Source of the DNA: Bacteroidales bacterium
Lineage (GTDB): Bacteria; Bacteroidota; Bacteroidia; Bacteroidales; Bacteroidaceae
Assembly (NCBI GenBank): GCA_018064685.1
Contig: JAGHUS010000026.1
Coordinates: 1-37,986, forward strand
DNA: 37,986 nucleotides
Reading direction: 5' to 3'
The first letter of the stretch is position 1; every line of letters starts with the position of its first letter. The translations under genes and the position numbers were made by a program. Below the pieces are notes generated by a model. The model was not told the origin of the DNA. It worked only from the letters and a program-made list of their open reading frames with translations, and did no database searches. Positions 16,803 through 25,603 of this stretch are shown here, piece after piece.

Positions 16803-18131
16803 CTACGCCCCCGTTTTCTCGCAGCGCACCAGTGCATGGCGGCCGTCGCTCAGGGTGGTGGCAAAGAGATAGTCACTGCCACCCTCTTTGAGTTTCAGCT
16901 GCTTGCGCAGCACTGCAACGGTGCTGGGGAAGTTACGAACCGTGAGATTGGCTTGCGTCACTCCCTGCAACTGCTGCCTCAGGCTGCGCTTCGAGAAATC
17001 GCCAACCGACACGATGCGGAACATACGGCCAGGGAAGTCGGGCAGACAATGGTCGGAGACAAACAGATTGCTCTGTACATGCAGTTTGCTGACGGGATAG
17101 CGTGAACACAGTACGTCCTGTACGCCAGCCTTCAGTACCGAGGCATTGGGTTCGTAGAGATAGAGTCCCTGCCAATCATCAGAAAGCGACGAATACGGTT
17201 CGGCAGACGATGCTTTCACACCCTCGTTATTCACAACAAACTGACTGGTGTCACCATCCTTGATATTAACGCAATGATAAGTTGGTAGGGCTGAATTATC
17301 CGACTGGCAATCTACCACCAAAAGCAGTTCCTTACACTCGCCCTGCACGCTCACTACATGCACTTCGCTCACGCCAGCCAATTGCCTCAACGCCAAAGTG
17401 ATATCTAGCATTGGCGAGAGTTTGACAACAACGTACCGGCAGTGTCTTTTCAGTATGGGCAAAAGCTCCACCACATTGGGCGTGCAATCCTCGAGCGCCA
17501 CTACCTTGCGCCCCACATCGTCGCGACGGGCGGGATCGAGGAAGATTAACGATGACGATAACGATGACGATGACGATGACGGGGATGGTAACGATGACGA
17601 TAACGGGGACGATGACGGGGACGATGACGGGGACGATGACGATGACGATGAGAAAATAGAAAAATCGCCATCGAAAGCGGCATTGACAACCTGTGCATGA
17701 TGCAGTTCCAACAGCGGGAAGTTATGGCGGGCGATGTCGCAGAGATGTGCTTGCTGCTCGACATAGAATGCCTGTTGGAACAAGGGTGCCAGATAGCTGA
17801 AGTCGATGCCGAAACCACCTGTCATATCGGCCATGGCATGACGCTCGGCAGGAGGCAGAAGACGCTCGACAAGGTCGCGCTTGTAGTGGGCAGTCTGCTC
17901 GCTGGAGCATTGCTCCATGCTGATGCGAGGCGGGAAAAAGAGTCCGTCCGTCATAGCCCAACGAGGCAGCTTCTTGCGTGCCAGCTGCCATCCCTCGATC
18001 TGTTGCAGGCACCACTGTGCGTCTACTCCTTCCGGCATCTTCCGCAAGGCCAGTTTCCGCACATCCTCCTCGCGATGCTGCATTATAAACGCATCGTTCT
18101 TTTGACTCAAACACATATCAAACTGCTTCAT
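16803..18131 (-). CDS. THUMP-like SAM-dependent methyltransferase with a serine tract
   Basis: A 442-residue protein resembling the Bacteroidetes class I methyltransferases that carry a THUMP-like C-terminal domain. The SAM-binding motif is DMTGGFGID (102-110) and the catalytic-loop-like motif is LDPARRD (198-204). The substrate is unknown; related proteins are assumed to act on RNA. Between these motifs, residues 161-194 are almost all serine with some proline and leucine, encoded by a 6 bp tandem repeat. Homologues would go straight from this strand to the FLDPAR strand. I start it at 18131; ATG 18116 is the alternative, because a -7 promoter element ends only 6 bases before 18131. The in-frame ATG at 18167 lies upstream of that promoter and is unlikely. 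Confidence 0.85.
   Translation of the reverse strand: MKQFDMCLSQKNDAFIMQHREEDVRKLALRKMPEGVDAQWCLQQIEGWQLARKKLPRWAMTDGLFFPPRISMEQCSSEQTAHYKRDLVERLLPPAERHAMADMTGGFGIDFSYLAPLFQQAFYVEQQAHLCDIARHNFPLLELHHAQVVNAAFDGDFSIFSSSSSSSPSSSPSSSPLSSSLPSPSSSSSSLSSSLIFLDPARRDDVGRKVVALEDCTPNVVELLPILKRHCRYVVVKLSPMLDITLALRQLAGVSEVHVVSVQGECKELLLVVDCQSDNSALPTYHCVNIKDGDTSQFVVNNEGVKASSAEPYSSLSDDWQGLYLYEPNASVLKAGVQDVLCSRYPVSKLHVQSNLFVSDHCLPDFPGRMFRIVSVGDFSKRSLRQQLQGVTQANLTVRNFPSTVAVLRKQLKLKEGGSDYLFATTLSDGRHALVRCEKTGA
17551..17651. repeat. 6 bp tandem repeat (CGATGA) inside the methyltransferase gene
   Basis: About sixteen imperfect units of CGATGA, CGATAA or CGGGGA follow each other in register. On the coding (minus) strand they read TCATCG, TTATCG and TCCCCG, that is Ser-Ser, Leu-Ser and Ser-Pro. 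Because the unit is six bases, gain or loss of units keeps the frame. Confidence 0.92.
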
Positions 18132-18136
18132 GTGGG

Positions 18137-18144
18137 CAAAGTTA
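18137..18144 (-). promoter_or_regulatory. Methyltransferase promoter -7 element (TAACTTTG)
   Basis: The minus strand reads TAACTTTG only 5 bases before the ATG at 18131. Transcription from it would begin at or about that ATG, implying a leaderless message or use of the next ATG at 18116. The -33 element is weak: a TTTG lies only 14 bases upstream. Confidence 0.5.
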
Positions 18145-18187
18145 GTAAAAATCCACCACAAATACACGATAGTTGAAAAATTCTTTG

Positions 18188-18195
18188 TAATTTTG
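18188..18195 (+). promoter_or_regulatory. sufS promoter -7 element (TAATTTTG)
   Basis: TAATTTTG matches TAnnTTTG and lies 58 bases before the sufS ATG. The -33 position has no clear TTTG. It is divergent from the methyltransferase promoter about 44 bases away. Confidence 0.5.
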
Positions 18196-18253
18196 TAGGC
18201 GATTCATTCCCCCACGGAGGAAGGGAAGTAAAAAGCATCAAACTACGAAACAC

Positions 18254-19486
18254 ATGATTTACGATTTGGACAGCATTCGGCAGGACTTCCCCATTCTGAG
18301 CCGAAGCGTATATAACAAACCGCTGGTTTACCTGGACAACGGCGCCACGACGCAGAAGCCACGTTGTGTGGTGGATGCCATGACGGAAGAATACTACAAC
18401 GTCAATGCCAACGTGCATCGCGGCGTACACTTCCTGTCGCAGCGTGCCACCGACCTGCACGAGGAGAGTCGCGAGACGGTGCGACAATTCCTGAACGCCC
18501 GCAGTACCAGCGAGATTGTCTTCACCCGTGGCACCACCGAGAGCATCAACCTTGTGGCTACGTGCTTTGCCAAGTGGGTCAGCGAGTCTGCACGTCGGCA
18601 GGAGAGCGAACCCTACGAGGTCATCGTCAGCCAGATGGAACACCACAGCAACATCGTGTCGTGGCAGTTGCAGTCTGGCCTTAAGCTGCGCGTCATACCC
18701 ATGACCGACGAGGGTGTGCTGGACATAGAAGAATACAAGAAACTCTTCAACGAACGTACACGCATGGTGTCCATAGCCCACGTCAGCAACGTGCTGGGCA
18801 CGGTCAACCCGGTCAAGGAGATGGTGGCGATTGCCCACGAGCATGGTGTGCCCGTACTGGTGGACGGTGCGCAGAGCACCCCACACTTCAAGGTAGATGT
18901 GCAAGACATCGACTGCGACTTCTTCGCTTTCAGCGGACATAAGATTTACGGTCCGACGGGCATCGGCGTGCTCTACGGCAAGGAGGAGTGGCTGGACCGC
19001 ATACCTCCCTACATGGGCGGTGGCGAGATGATAAAGAATGTATCGTTCGAGAAAACGACATTCAACGTGCTGCCTTACAAGTTCGAGGCCGGCACGCCCG
19101 ACTATGTGGCCACCACCGGACTGGCCAAGGCACTCGATTATGTCACGGCTTTGGGTATGGATAACATCGAGGCTCACGAACGCGATCTGACACAATATGC
19201 ATTGCAGCAAATGCGACAGATAGAGGGTATGCACATCTACGGGCATGCCAAGGACTGTGGCGACGCCGTCATCAGCTTCAACGTGGGCGACATACATCAC
19301 CTGGACATGGGCACCCTGCTCGACCGCCTCGGCATTGCCGTCCGCACTGGCCATCACTGTGCCGAACCGCTCATACACCGTCTGGGTATCGAAGGCACCT
19401 GCCGTGCCTCGTTCGGTCTGTACAACACGAAGGAGGAGGTCGACGCCCTTGTGGCTGGTATCGAACGCGTACGGAAGATGTTTTAA
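18254..19486 (+). CDS. sufS: Cysteine desulfurase, SufS type
   Basis: A 410-residue pyridoxal-phosphate enzyme that takes sulfur from cysteine for iron-sulfur cluster assembly. The PLP lysine is K230 in FSGHKIYGPTG. The catalytic cysteine C369 lies in RTGHHCAEPL, the short-loop form that marks the SufS (group II) branch. The N-terminal YLDNGATTQKP and the MEHHSNIVSW segment also fit. In many Bacteroidetes sufS follows sufBCD; here none of those is in the window and the gene is preceded by its own likely promoter. A repeat-flanked GxxExxY gene follows. Confidence 0.95.
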   Translation: MIYDLDSIRQDFPILSRSVYNKPLVYLDNGATTQKPRCVVDAMTEEYYNVNANVHRGVHFLSQRATDLHEESRETVRQFLNARSTSEIVFTRGTTESINLVATCFAKWVSESARRQESEPYEVIVSQMEHHSNIVSWQLQSGLKLRVIPMTDEGVLDIEEYKKLFNERTRMVSIAHVSNVLGTVNPVKEMVAIAHEHGVPVLVDGAQSTPHFKVDVQDIDCDFFAFSGHKIYGPTGIGVLYGKEEWLDRIPPYMGGGEMIKNVSFEKTTFNVLPYKFEAGTPDYVATTGLAKALDYVTALGMDNIEAHERDLTQYALQQMRQIEGMHIYGHAKDCGDAVISFNVGDIHHLDMGTLLDRLGIAVRTGHHCAEPLIHRLGIEGTCRASFGLYNTKEEVDALVAGIERVRKMF

Positions 19487-19500
19487 AAGAAGTGCTTCGC

Positions 19501-19550
19501 AGACGCAAATCCGCGGACACAAATTTAACGCAAATTTCGAGACGCAAATT
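19501..19550. repeat. Left 50 bp inverted repeat of the GxxExxY cassette
   Basis: This arm matches the reverse complement of 20147-20196 at 43 of 50 positions; the inner 24 bp (ACGCAAATTTCGAGACGCAA core) are identical. It is built from the word GCAAATTT, which recurs at 19519, 19530 and 19544, and once more at about 19588. It begins just 14 bases after the sufS stop codon. Confidence 0.9.
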
Positions 19551-19654
19551 TAAGTTCCACCATAGGTTCCTTCGTGGGGCTTGTGGATGCAAATTTCACG
19601 GAAATACATAGAGATTTATGCACAAGTAACTAATAAGAACGTAGGATTCGGTAT

Positions 19655-20137
19655 ATGACTTCGTTTTGTTGTTATAAGGATATTGTCTATCAGATAATTG
19701 GTGCAGCAATGACGGTGCATCAAAAATTGGGATGGGGATTGTTGGAAGCGGTCTACAATGAAGCACTATGTTTAGAATTAGGAAGGAGGGGGATCGTTGC
19801 CAATCCAGAAGTTCCTATCAAGTGCTATTATGACGGAATACCATTAAAAAAAGAATACAAAGCAGATGTTCTGGTGGGCGACATCCTTGTGGAACTGAAA
19901 TCAACAATCGACATTATTCCTAAGCACAGAGCACAACTCTTCAATTATTTGAGGCTTACACAAAAGCCCATCGGGCTGCTGATAAATTTTGGGGAGCCTT
20001 CTCTTCACGGAGAGCGATATGGTTTAGATGCAGAAACTAACGTATGCTATCTTTTAGGCAAGGACATGATGAATAAGCCCATTCCGTATGAGTATTTTGA
20101 TAGCGACATTGACTACTTGGAAGATTCGCCACAATAA
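19655..20137 (+). CDS. GxxExxY family PD-(D/E)XK nuclease-like protein
   Basis: A 160-residue protein with the family signature GLLEAVYNEAL (G, E and Y at the expected spacing). Further on it has a PD-(D/E)XK-like core, YKADVLVGD followed by ILVELKS (the D and E-x-K residues). Nuclease-like folds of this type (PF13366) are common in Bacteroidetes, but the cellular function is unknown. Base composition is clearly more AT-rich than its neighbours, and codon choice differs (for example TTA, AAA and ATA). It sits wholly between two 50 bp inverted repeats (19501-19550 and 20147-20196). Together these suggest that the gene and its flanks arrived or move as a unit. There is no transposase. Confidence 0.9.
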   Translation: MTSFCCYKDIVYQIIGAAMTVHQKLGWGLLEAVYNEALCLELGRRGIVANPEVPIKCYYDGIPLKKEYKADVLVGDILVELKSTIDIIPKHRAQLFNYLRLTQKPIGLLINFGEPSLHGERYGLDAETNVCYLLGKDMMNKPIPYEYFDSDIDYLEDSPQ

Positions 20138-20146
20138 ACAATCAAT

Positions 20147-20196
20147 AATTTGCGTCTCGAAATTTGCGTTTAATTAACGTCCACGAATTTGCGTTT
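20147..20196. repeat. Right 50 bp inverted repeat of the GxxExxY cassette
   Basis: Mirror partner of 19501-19550 (43 of 50 positions). It starts 10 bases after the stop codon of the GxxExxY gene and ends 48 bases before rnhB. The seven mismatches cluster in the outer half, so the inner halves are the better preserved. Confidence 0.9.
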
Positions 20197-20243
20197 ACAA
20201 AGCAACAAAAAAACATTTGCGCATACAAAGTAGTTAGAAAACC

Positions 20244-20939
20244 ATGTTAGAATCAAAGTATTACCAAGATAAGATAGAGGCTGGTTGCGACGAGGCGGGC
20301 CGTGGCTGCCTGGCGGGCCCTGTGTTTGCGGGTGCCGTCATCCTGCCCGACGACGTGGAGCAACGCTTCCCAGAACTGGCTGCCGGACTCAACGACTCGA
20401 AGCAGCTCACCGAGAAGAAACGCTACCAGCTGCGCGAGCTCATCGAGCGCGATGCACTGGCATGGGCGGTGGGCATTGTGGACAACGAGGAGATAGACAA
20501 GATAAACATACTGCGTGCCAGCATCCTGGCCATGCACCGCGCACTGGACCAACTGCAGGTGGTACCCGAGGCCGTCATCGTGGATGGTAACCGCTTCACG
20601 GAGTGGACGAAGAAAGACCGTCCCACCACGGCCGACGACATACGTCCACCCTTCTCCGTCCGAACGGGAGGCAAGACCACACCCTACACCACCATCGTCA
20701 AGGGTGATGGCAAGTACCTCAGCATCGCCGCCGCCAGCATCCTTGCCAAGACGTATCGTGACGACTTCATGAAGAAGATACACGACGAATATCCCGCCTA
20801 CCATTGGGACAAGAACAAAGGCTATCCGGCCAAGGTGCATCGCGAGGCTATACGCCAGTACGGCACCACAAAGTACCACCGCCTCAGTTTCAACCTCTTG
20901 GGCGAAAGCGCACAGTTGGAGCTGGAGTTCCCAGAGTAG
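20244..20939 (+). CDS. rnhB: Ribonuclease HII
   Basis: A 231-residue endonuclease that cuts the RNA strand of RNA-DNA hybrids and removes single ribonucleotides from DNA. The active-site DEAGRG is at residues 16-21 (D16, E17). The third acidic residue is in VIVDGNRF (D114), and SIAAASILAKTYRDD carries the fourth. Between GNRF and the TTIVKGDGKY segment lie about 20 more residues than I would expect for this family (WTKKDRPTTADDIRPPF region), an insertion near the substrate side with no obvious repeat character. The 5' gap holds the right cassette repeat. Confidence 0.95.
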   Translation: MLESKYYQDKIEAGCDEAGRGCLAGPVFAGAVILPDDVEQRFPELAAGLNDSKQLTEKKRYQLRELIERDALAWAVGIVDNEEIDKINILRASILAMHRALDQLQVVPEAVIVDGNRFTEWTKKDRPTTADDIRPPFSVRTGGKTTPYTTIVKGDGKYLSIAAASILAKTYRDDFMKKIHDEYPAYHWDKNKGYPAKVHREAIRQYGTTKYHRLSFNLLGESAQLELEFPE

Positions 20940-20989
20940 ACTTGTTTAGGGTTTTAAGTGAGTGGAGAGCAGTAAAGATAGGAGATAAC

Positions 20990-21113
20990 TCTAAACTTAG
21001 CAAACCGCTCTAAACTTTAAACTCTAAACTAAATAAACTGCTCTAAACTCTAAACTTTAAACTCTAAACTAAATAAACTACTCTAAACTCTAAACACTAA
21101 ACTCTAAACTAAA
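20990..21113. repeat. CTAAACT word repeats before the GH27 gene
   Basis: The word CTAAACT or TAAACTC recurs at 7-8 base spacing. A larger unit of about 44 bases (TCTAAACTTTAAACTCTAAA and its continuation) repeats two to three times. The array ends 17 bases before the GH27 start codon. No promoter of the TAnnTTTG type is clear in it. Confidence 0.85.
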
Positions 21114-21130
21114 CAAAACCAAAACATATT

Positions 21131-23830
21131 ATGACCAATCTAAAGAAAAACCTTTTGATTCTCTGTCTCGCTGCCACTACGGCACAGGCGCAGACAATCG
21201 AGCTACCTACCATGGGATGGAGTTCATGGAACACATTCGATTCGAACATCAGTGAGCAGAAGATCAAGGAACAGGCCGATGCCATGGTGAGCAAAGGCTA
21301 TAAGGCCGTGGGCTACACCTACGTCAATATCGACGACGGATTCCAGGGTGGGCGCAACAAGGATACGGGCGAACTGCTCATCCACCCCCAACGCTTCCCC
21401 AACGGACTGAAAGTGGTGTCGGACTACATACACAAGAAAGGTCTGAAAGCCGGTATATACAGCGATGGCGGCAAGAATACCTGCGCCAACTTCCACGGCG
21501 GAGACGTGCTGAGTGTGGGAGTGGGCCTATACGGCTATGACGAGCGCGACTGTAAGTTCTTCTTCGACGAACTGGACTTCGACTTCATCAAGGTGGACTT
21601 CTGCGGCGGTGTGTCGTACCACAACTCCGAAGGATTGAATCTCGACGCACGCGAGCGCTATACTGCCATATCAAACGCCATCAAGAAATGCAATAAAAAA
21701 GATGTACGCATGAACATCTGCCGATGGGACTTCCCCGGCACATGGGCTCACGATGTGGCCACATCATGGCGCACGACGGGCGACATCAACAACTCATGGG
21801 GTTCGGTGCGCGACATTCTGCGCGACAACCTCTACCTCTCGGCCTACTGCTACGACGGGCACTACAACGACATGGACATGCTGGAAGTGGGCGTGACGAA
21901 GTGGGGACAGAAACTCAGCGTCGAAGAGGCTAAGACGCACTTCGGCATGTGGTGTATCATGGACAGTCCGCTGCTCATCGGTTGTGACATGAACACGGTG
22001 GATGCCACCTCGAAGGCACTGCTGCAGAACAAGGAACTCATTGCCCTTAACCAAGATTCGCTCTGCCTGCAGGCTTACGTCATCAGCAAGCAGGGCGATT
22101 GCTACGTGCTGGCAAAGGACATCGAGCAGCTGTACGGCAAGACACGTGCCGTGGCTCTGTACAACCCCACCGATGCTGCGCAGGACATCACGCTGACCTT
22201 CGGCGACGCCGATCTGGGCGGTAACATCAAGGTGCGCGACCTCTTCACCAAGAAAGACCTGGCCGACCAGAAGGGACAGATGACGGTGAACGTGCCCGCC
22301 CACGGCACGAAGATATACAAGCTGACGGCCGAGAAGCGTTTCGAGCGCGACCTGTACGAAGCCGAGACTGCCTATCTGAGCCGATACTCGGAGATAGACT
22401 GGAACGTAGGCCGATACGAGGGTAATGCGAGTGCCAGCGGTGGCGAGATGGCCAGCTACATCGGCAACAGTCCGGACAACGACCTGCGCTGGCGACATGT
22501 ATACAGCAAGAAAGGCGGAAAGTACACTATGACAGTGCGTTACTTCAGTGCCGAGAACCGCCGCACACTTATCTCTGTCAACGGCGAGAAGGTGCTGACA
22601 CAGTCGCTGAACTCGGGCGGATGGGGCACAGCCAAAGAGGTGAAGCTGAACGTGACACTGAAGCCTGGCGACAACGAGGTGCGCATCTACACCGACGGCA
22701 CCAACTGGCTGCCCAACATCGACTGCATGACACTGGCCGGCGAGGATGCCACCGAAGCCAACGAGAAGAAAGTGGAGATGCTGACATGCCAGCTGAAAGA
22801 GGCTAAGGAACTCCCCCTGACAGGCAGCGTGAAGAGCGAGATAGAGAGCTTGTTGCAGACCGCCGAAAAGGAGGGCATCAGCGCCGAGGAACTGGCCAAA
22901 CTGGCTGCCGACATGCAGGATGCACTGAAAACCGCCAATGCCATCACACGCAGCTGTGCCGAGTTCAACGAGTGGATGGAGAATGCACAGCTGAATGCCG
23001 AAGCCAGTGAGGAGTCGGCAGCACTCAGCGAACTGAAGGACAAGATGCTGACAGCACAGACGGACTTCGATGCTGCCACCAGCAGTTCGAAGGTTACATC
23101 CGTGCTCACCACACTGAAGACCGCATTGAAGAACTATCTGAAGAGCGACGAGGCCAAGCCACAGCCCGAGAAGACCTTGGACATGACGCTCCTGTTGAGC
23201 AATCCCAACTTCACCGCCACAAGCGGTTGGAACGGGTCGCCCGCATACAGCAACGGTGTGGGACAGTGCAGCAACAAGAACTTCAACGTCTATCAGTCAC
23301 TCACGGGCATGAAACCCGGCGTGTACGAGGTGTCAGCCCAAGCCTTCTACCGCACCACCGACAACGATGCGGGCAAGCTGTACAGCGCACGCAAGGAGGT
23401 CATCCCCGCCCGTATGTATGCCAACCTGGACAGCGTACCTCTGCCTTCGCTATATAAGTATAAGTTCAGCAGCACCATCTCAGCAAAATATGGCGAGAAC
23501 GACACGCAGAGCAACTATGCCAACAGCACCGTGACAGCCGCTGTGGCTTTCGACAGCAACCGCTACCCCTGCAGCGTCACCACCACACTCAACGAGACGG
23601 GCACACTGAAGATCGGCTTCACCACCAAGACACACGACACGAACAACTGGTGCTGCTTCGACAAGGTGAAGATCATCTACCGCTCTCTGCCCGAAGAGGA
23701 CGGCATCAACACCGTAGAGGCCGAGAAGAAAACTGATGCTGCTGCCCCACTCTACGACCTCGGTGGACGCAAGATTCAGAAAGCCACCTCTGGCATATAC
23801 GTCAGGAAGGGAAAGAAGGTTGTGAAGTAA
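21131..23830 (+). CDS. Secreted GH27 alpha-galactosidase with accessory modules
   Basis: An 899-residue exported enzyme that should remove alpha-1,6-galactose side chains, for example from galactomannan. Residues 1-21 form a signal peptide ending AQAQ. Residues about 22-400 are the GH27 domain: MGWSSWNTF, NIDDGFQ, the nucleophile D156 in FIKVDFCGG and the acid/base D218 in RTTGDINNSW. A beta-sandwich like carbohydrate-binding families 6 or 35 follows (about 405-540, YEAETAYLSRY). Then come a helical linker (about 545-680) and a second beta-rich domain (about 687-855, SNPNFTATSGWNG). The end, YDLGGRKI...SGIYVRKGKKVVK, is the short tail seen on many exported Prevotella proteins. It lies 3 kb from the mannan operon and on the other strand. 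Confidence 0.92.
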   Translation: MTNLKKNLLILCLAATTAQAQTIELPTMGWSSWNTFDSNISEQKIKEQADAMVSKGYKAVGYTYVNIDDGFQGGRNKDTGELLIHPQRFPNGLKVVSDYIHKKGLKAGIYSDGGKNTCANFHGGDVLSVGVGLYGYDERDCKFFFDELDFDFIKVDFCGGVSYHNSEGLNLDARERYTAISNAIKKCNKKDVRMNICRWDFPGTWAHDVATSWRTTGDINNSWGSVRDILRDNLYLSAYCYDGHYNDMDMLEVGVTKWGQKLSVEEAKTHFGMWCIMDSPLLIGCDMNTVDATSKALLQNKELIALNQDSLCLQAYVISKQGDCYVLAKDIEQLYGKTRAVALYNPTDAAQDITLTFGDADLGGNIKVRDLFTKKDLADQKGQMTVNVPAHGTKIYKLTAEKRFERDLYEAETAYLSRYSEIDWNVGRYEGNASASGGEMASYIGNSPDNDLRWRHVYSKKGGKYTMTVRYFSAENRRTLISVNGEKVLTQSLNSGGWGTAKEVKLNVTLKPGDNEVRIYTDGTNWLPNIDCMTLAGEDATEANEKKVEMLTCQLKEAKELPLTGSVKSEIESLLQTAEKEGISAEELAKLAADMQDALKTANAITRSCAEFNEWMENAQLNAEASEESAALSELKDKMLTAQTDFDAATSSSKVTSVLTTLKTALKNYLKSDEAKPQPEKTLDMTLLLSNPNFTATSGWNGSPAYSNGVGQCSNKNFNVYQSLTGMKPGVYEVSAQAFYRTTDNDAGKLYSARKEVIPARMYANLDSVPLPSLYKYKFSSTISAKYGENDTQSNYANSTVTAAVAFDSNRYPCSVTTTLNETGTLKIGFTTKTHDTNNWCCFDKVKIIYRSLPEEDGINTVEAEKKTDAAAPLYDLGGRKIQKATSGIYVRKGKKVVK

Positions 23831-23886
23831 AATTCTTAATTCTTTCAGAGAAATTTGTGAACTATAACAAAGAATTATGAATTATT

Positions 23887-23920
23887 TTTGTGGTAGTATC
23901 ACAAAAAAGCAGTAATTTTG
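23887..23920 (+). promoter_or_regulatory. gpmI promoter
   Basis: TTTG (23887-23890), 22 bases and TAATTTTG (23913-23920) resemble the Bacteroidetes promoter with a slightly long spacer. The leader to the gpmI ATG contains TCAATTA-type word repeats at 23944-23970. Confidence 0.6.
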
Positions 23921-23986
23921 CAAGCGAAATAGGCACAGCCGCCTAATTATCAATTGTCAATTATCAATTAAAAAACATATTTTTCT

Positions 23987-25504
23987 ATGGCAAAGAAAGC
24001 ACTTTTGATGATCCTCGACGGATGGGGCATCGGTAACAAGACTAAGGGTGACGTAATCTACAGCACTCCCACTCCCTACATGGACTATTTGGAGCAGACC
24101 TATCCCAACAGCAAGCTGCAGGCTAGCGGTGAGAATGTAGGTCTGCCCGACGGACAGATGGGTAACTCTGAGGTAGGTCACCTCAACATCGGTGCAGGTC
24201 GCATCGTATACCAGGACCTCGTGAAGATCAACCGCGCCTGTGCTGATGGCAGCATCCTGCAGAACAAGGAGATCGTCAGCGCCTACGAGTACGCTAAGCA
24301 GAATGGCAAGAGCGTTCACCTCATGGGTCTGACCTCAAACGGTGGCGTACACTCTTCACTCGACCACCTCTTCACCCTCATCGACATCTCTAAGACCTAC
24401 GGCATCAAGCAGACCTTCGTACACTGCTTCATGGACGGTCGTGACACCGACCCCAAGAGCGGTAAGGGCTTCATCGAGCAGGTTACGGCTAAGTGCGCAG
24501 AGGTTCCTGGTGCTGCTATCGCCAGCATCGTGGGCCGTTTCTACGCCATGGACCGCGACAAGCGCTGGGAGCGCGTCAAGGTGGGTTACGATCTGCTCGT
24601 TAATGCTGAGGGCAAGCAGGCTACCGACATGGTAGAGGCTATGCAGGAGAGTTATGACGATGGCGTGACCGACGAGTTTGTAAAGCCCATCAACAACAGC
24701 ACCGTTGACGGTACCATCAAGGAGGGCGACGTGGTCATCTTCTTCAACTACCGTAACGACCGTGCCAAGGAGCTCACCGTAGTGCTGACTCAGCAGGATA
24801 TGGAGGAGCAGGGCATGAAGACCATCCCCGGTCTGCAGTACTACTGCATGACTCCCTACGACGCAAGCTTCACCGGCGTACACATCCTCTTCCCCAAGGA
24901 GAACGTCGAGAACACCCTGGGCGAGTACATTGCCAGCAAGGGTCTGAAGCAGTTGCACACCGCCGAGACCGAGAAGTACGCTCACGTAACATTCTTCTTC
25001 AACGGTGGTCGCGAGACTCCCTACGACGGCGAGGAGCGCATCCTGGTGGCTAGCCCCAAGGTGGCAACCTACGACCTCAAGCCCGAGATGAGTGCCTTCG
25101 AGGTGAAGGACAAGCTCTGCGCTGCCATCGAGGAGAACAAGTACGACTTCATCGTTGTGAACTTCGCCAACGGCGACATGGTGGGTCACACCGGCATCTA
25201 CGAGGCTATCGAGAAGGCCGTTACCGCTGTCGACACCTGCGTGAAGGAGGTTGTTGAGACTGCCAAGAAGACCGACTACGAGGTGATCATCATCGCCGAC
25301 CACGGTAATGCTGACAACGCCATCAACCAGGACGGCAGCGTCAACACCGCTCACTCTCTCAACCCCGTTCCCTTCATCTACGTTACCGCCAACAAGGACG
25401 CTAAGGTAGAGGACGGAGTACTGGCCGACGTGGCTCCCTCGATCCTGCACATCATGGGTCTGGAGCAGCCCGAGGAGATGACCGGTAAGTGCTTGATTAA
25501 GTAA
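23987..25504 (+). CDS. gpmI: Phosphoglycerate mutase, cofactor-independent
   Basis: A 505-residue metalloenzyme of the alkaline phosphatase superfamily that interconverts 3- and 2-phosphoglycerate in glycolysis. The metal-binding start is MILDGWG (D11), the phosphoserine is S61 in MGNSEVGH, and further metal ligands lie in the [11 protein letters not shown] and IADHGNAD segments. Length matches the family. Its codon use (many GGT, CGT, GTC and AAG codons) suggests high expression. It has its own promoter, and a 72 bp inverted-repeat element separates it from ung. Confidence 0.97.
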   Translation: MAKKALLMILDGWGIGNKTKGDVIYSTPTPYMDYLEQTYPNSKLQASGENVGLPDGQMGNSEVGHLNIGAGRIVYQDLVKINRACADGSILQNKEIVSAYEYAKQNGKSVHLMGLTSNGGVHSSLDHLFTLIDISKTYGIKQTFVHCFMDGRDTDPKSGKGFIEQVTAKCAEVPGAAIASIVGRFYAMDRDKRWERVKVGYDLLVNAEGKQATDMVEAMQESYDDGVTDEFVKPINNSTVDGTIKEGDVVIFFNYRNDRAKELTVVLTQQDMEEQGMKTIPGLQYYCMTPYDASFTGVHILFPKENVENTLGEYIASKGLKQLHTAETEKYAHVTFFFNGGRETPYDGEERILVASPKVATYDLKPEMSAFEVKDKLCAAIEENKYDFIVVNFANGDMVGHTGIYEAIEKAVTAVDTCVKEVVETAKKTDYEVIIIADHGNADNAINQDGSVNTAHSLNPVPFIYVTANKDAKVEDGVLADVAPSILHIMGLEQPEEMTGKCLIK

Positions 25505-25518
25505 TATCCCGAATTTAT

Positions 25519-25590
25519 CACACGAAGGCACGAAGGACACGAAGGAGATTCTTTTTAAAGAAAACTTCGTGAACTTCGTGCCTTCGTGCG
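25519..25590. repeat. 72 bp inverted-repeat element (CACGAAGG words)
   Basis: Arms 25519-25544 and 25565-25590 match at 23 of 26 positions. Each arm is three copies of the word CACGAAGG at 8-10 base spacing. The centre (TTCTTT-TT-AAAGAA) is also symmetrical. It has the same length and layout as the element at 1845-1916 but a different word. It lies between gpmI and ung and encodes nothing. Confidence 0.85.
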
Positions 25591-25603
25591 AAATATACAT
25601 GAT

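Noticed and set aside
16276..16872. 198-codon open frame on the plus strand in the hairpin-rich region
   Set aside because: Its sequence is dictated by the 23 bp repeats and it runs into the 3' end of the opposing methyltransferase gene; composition is unlike a real protein.
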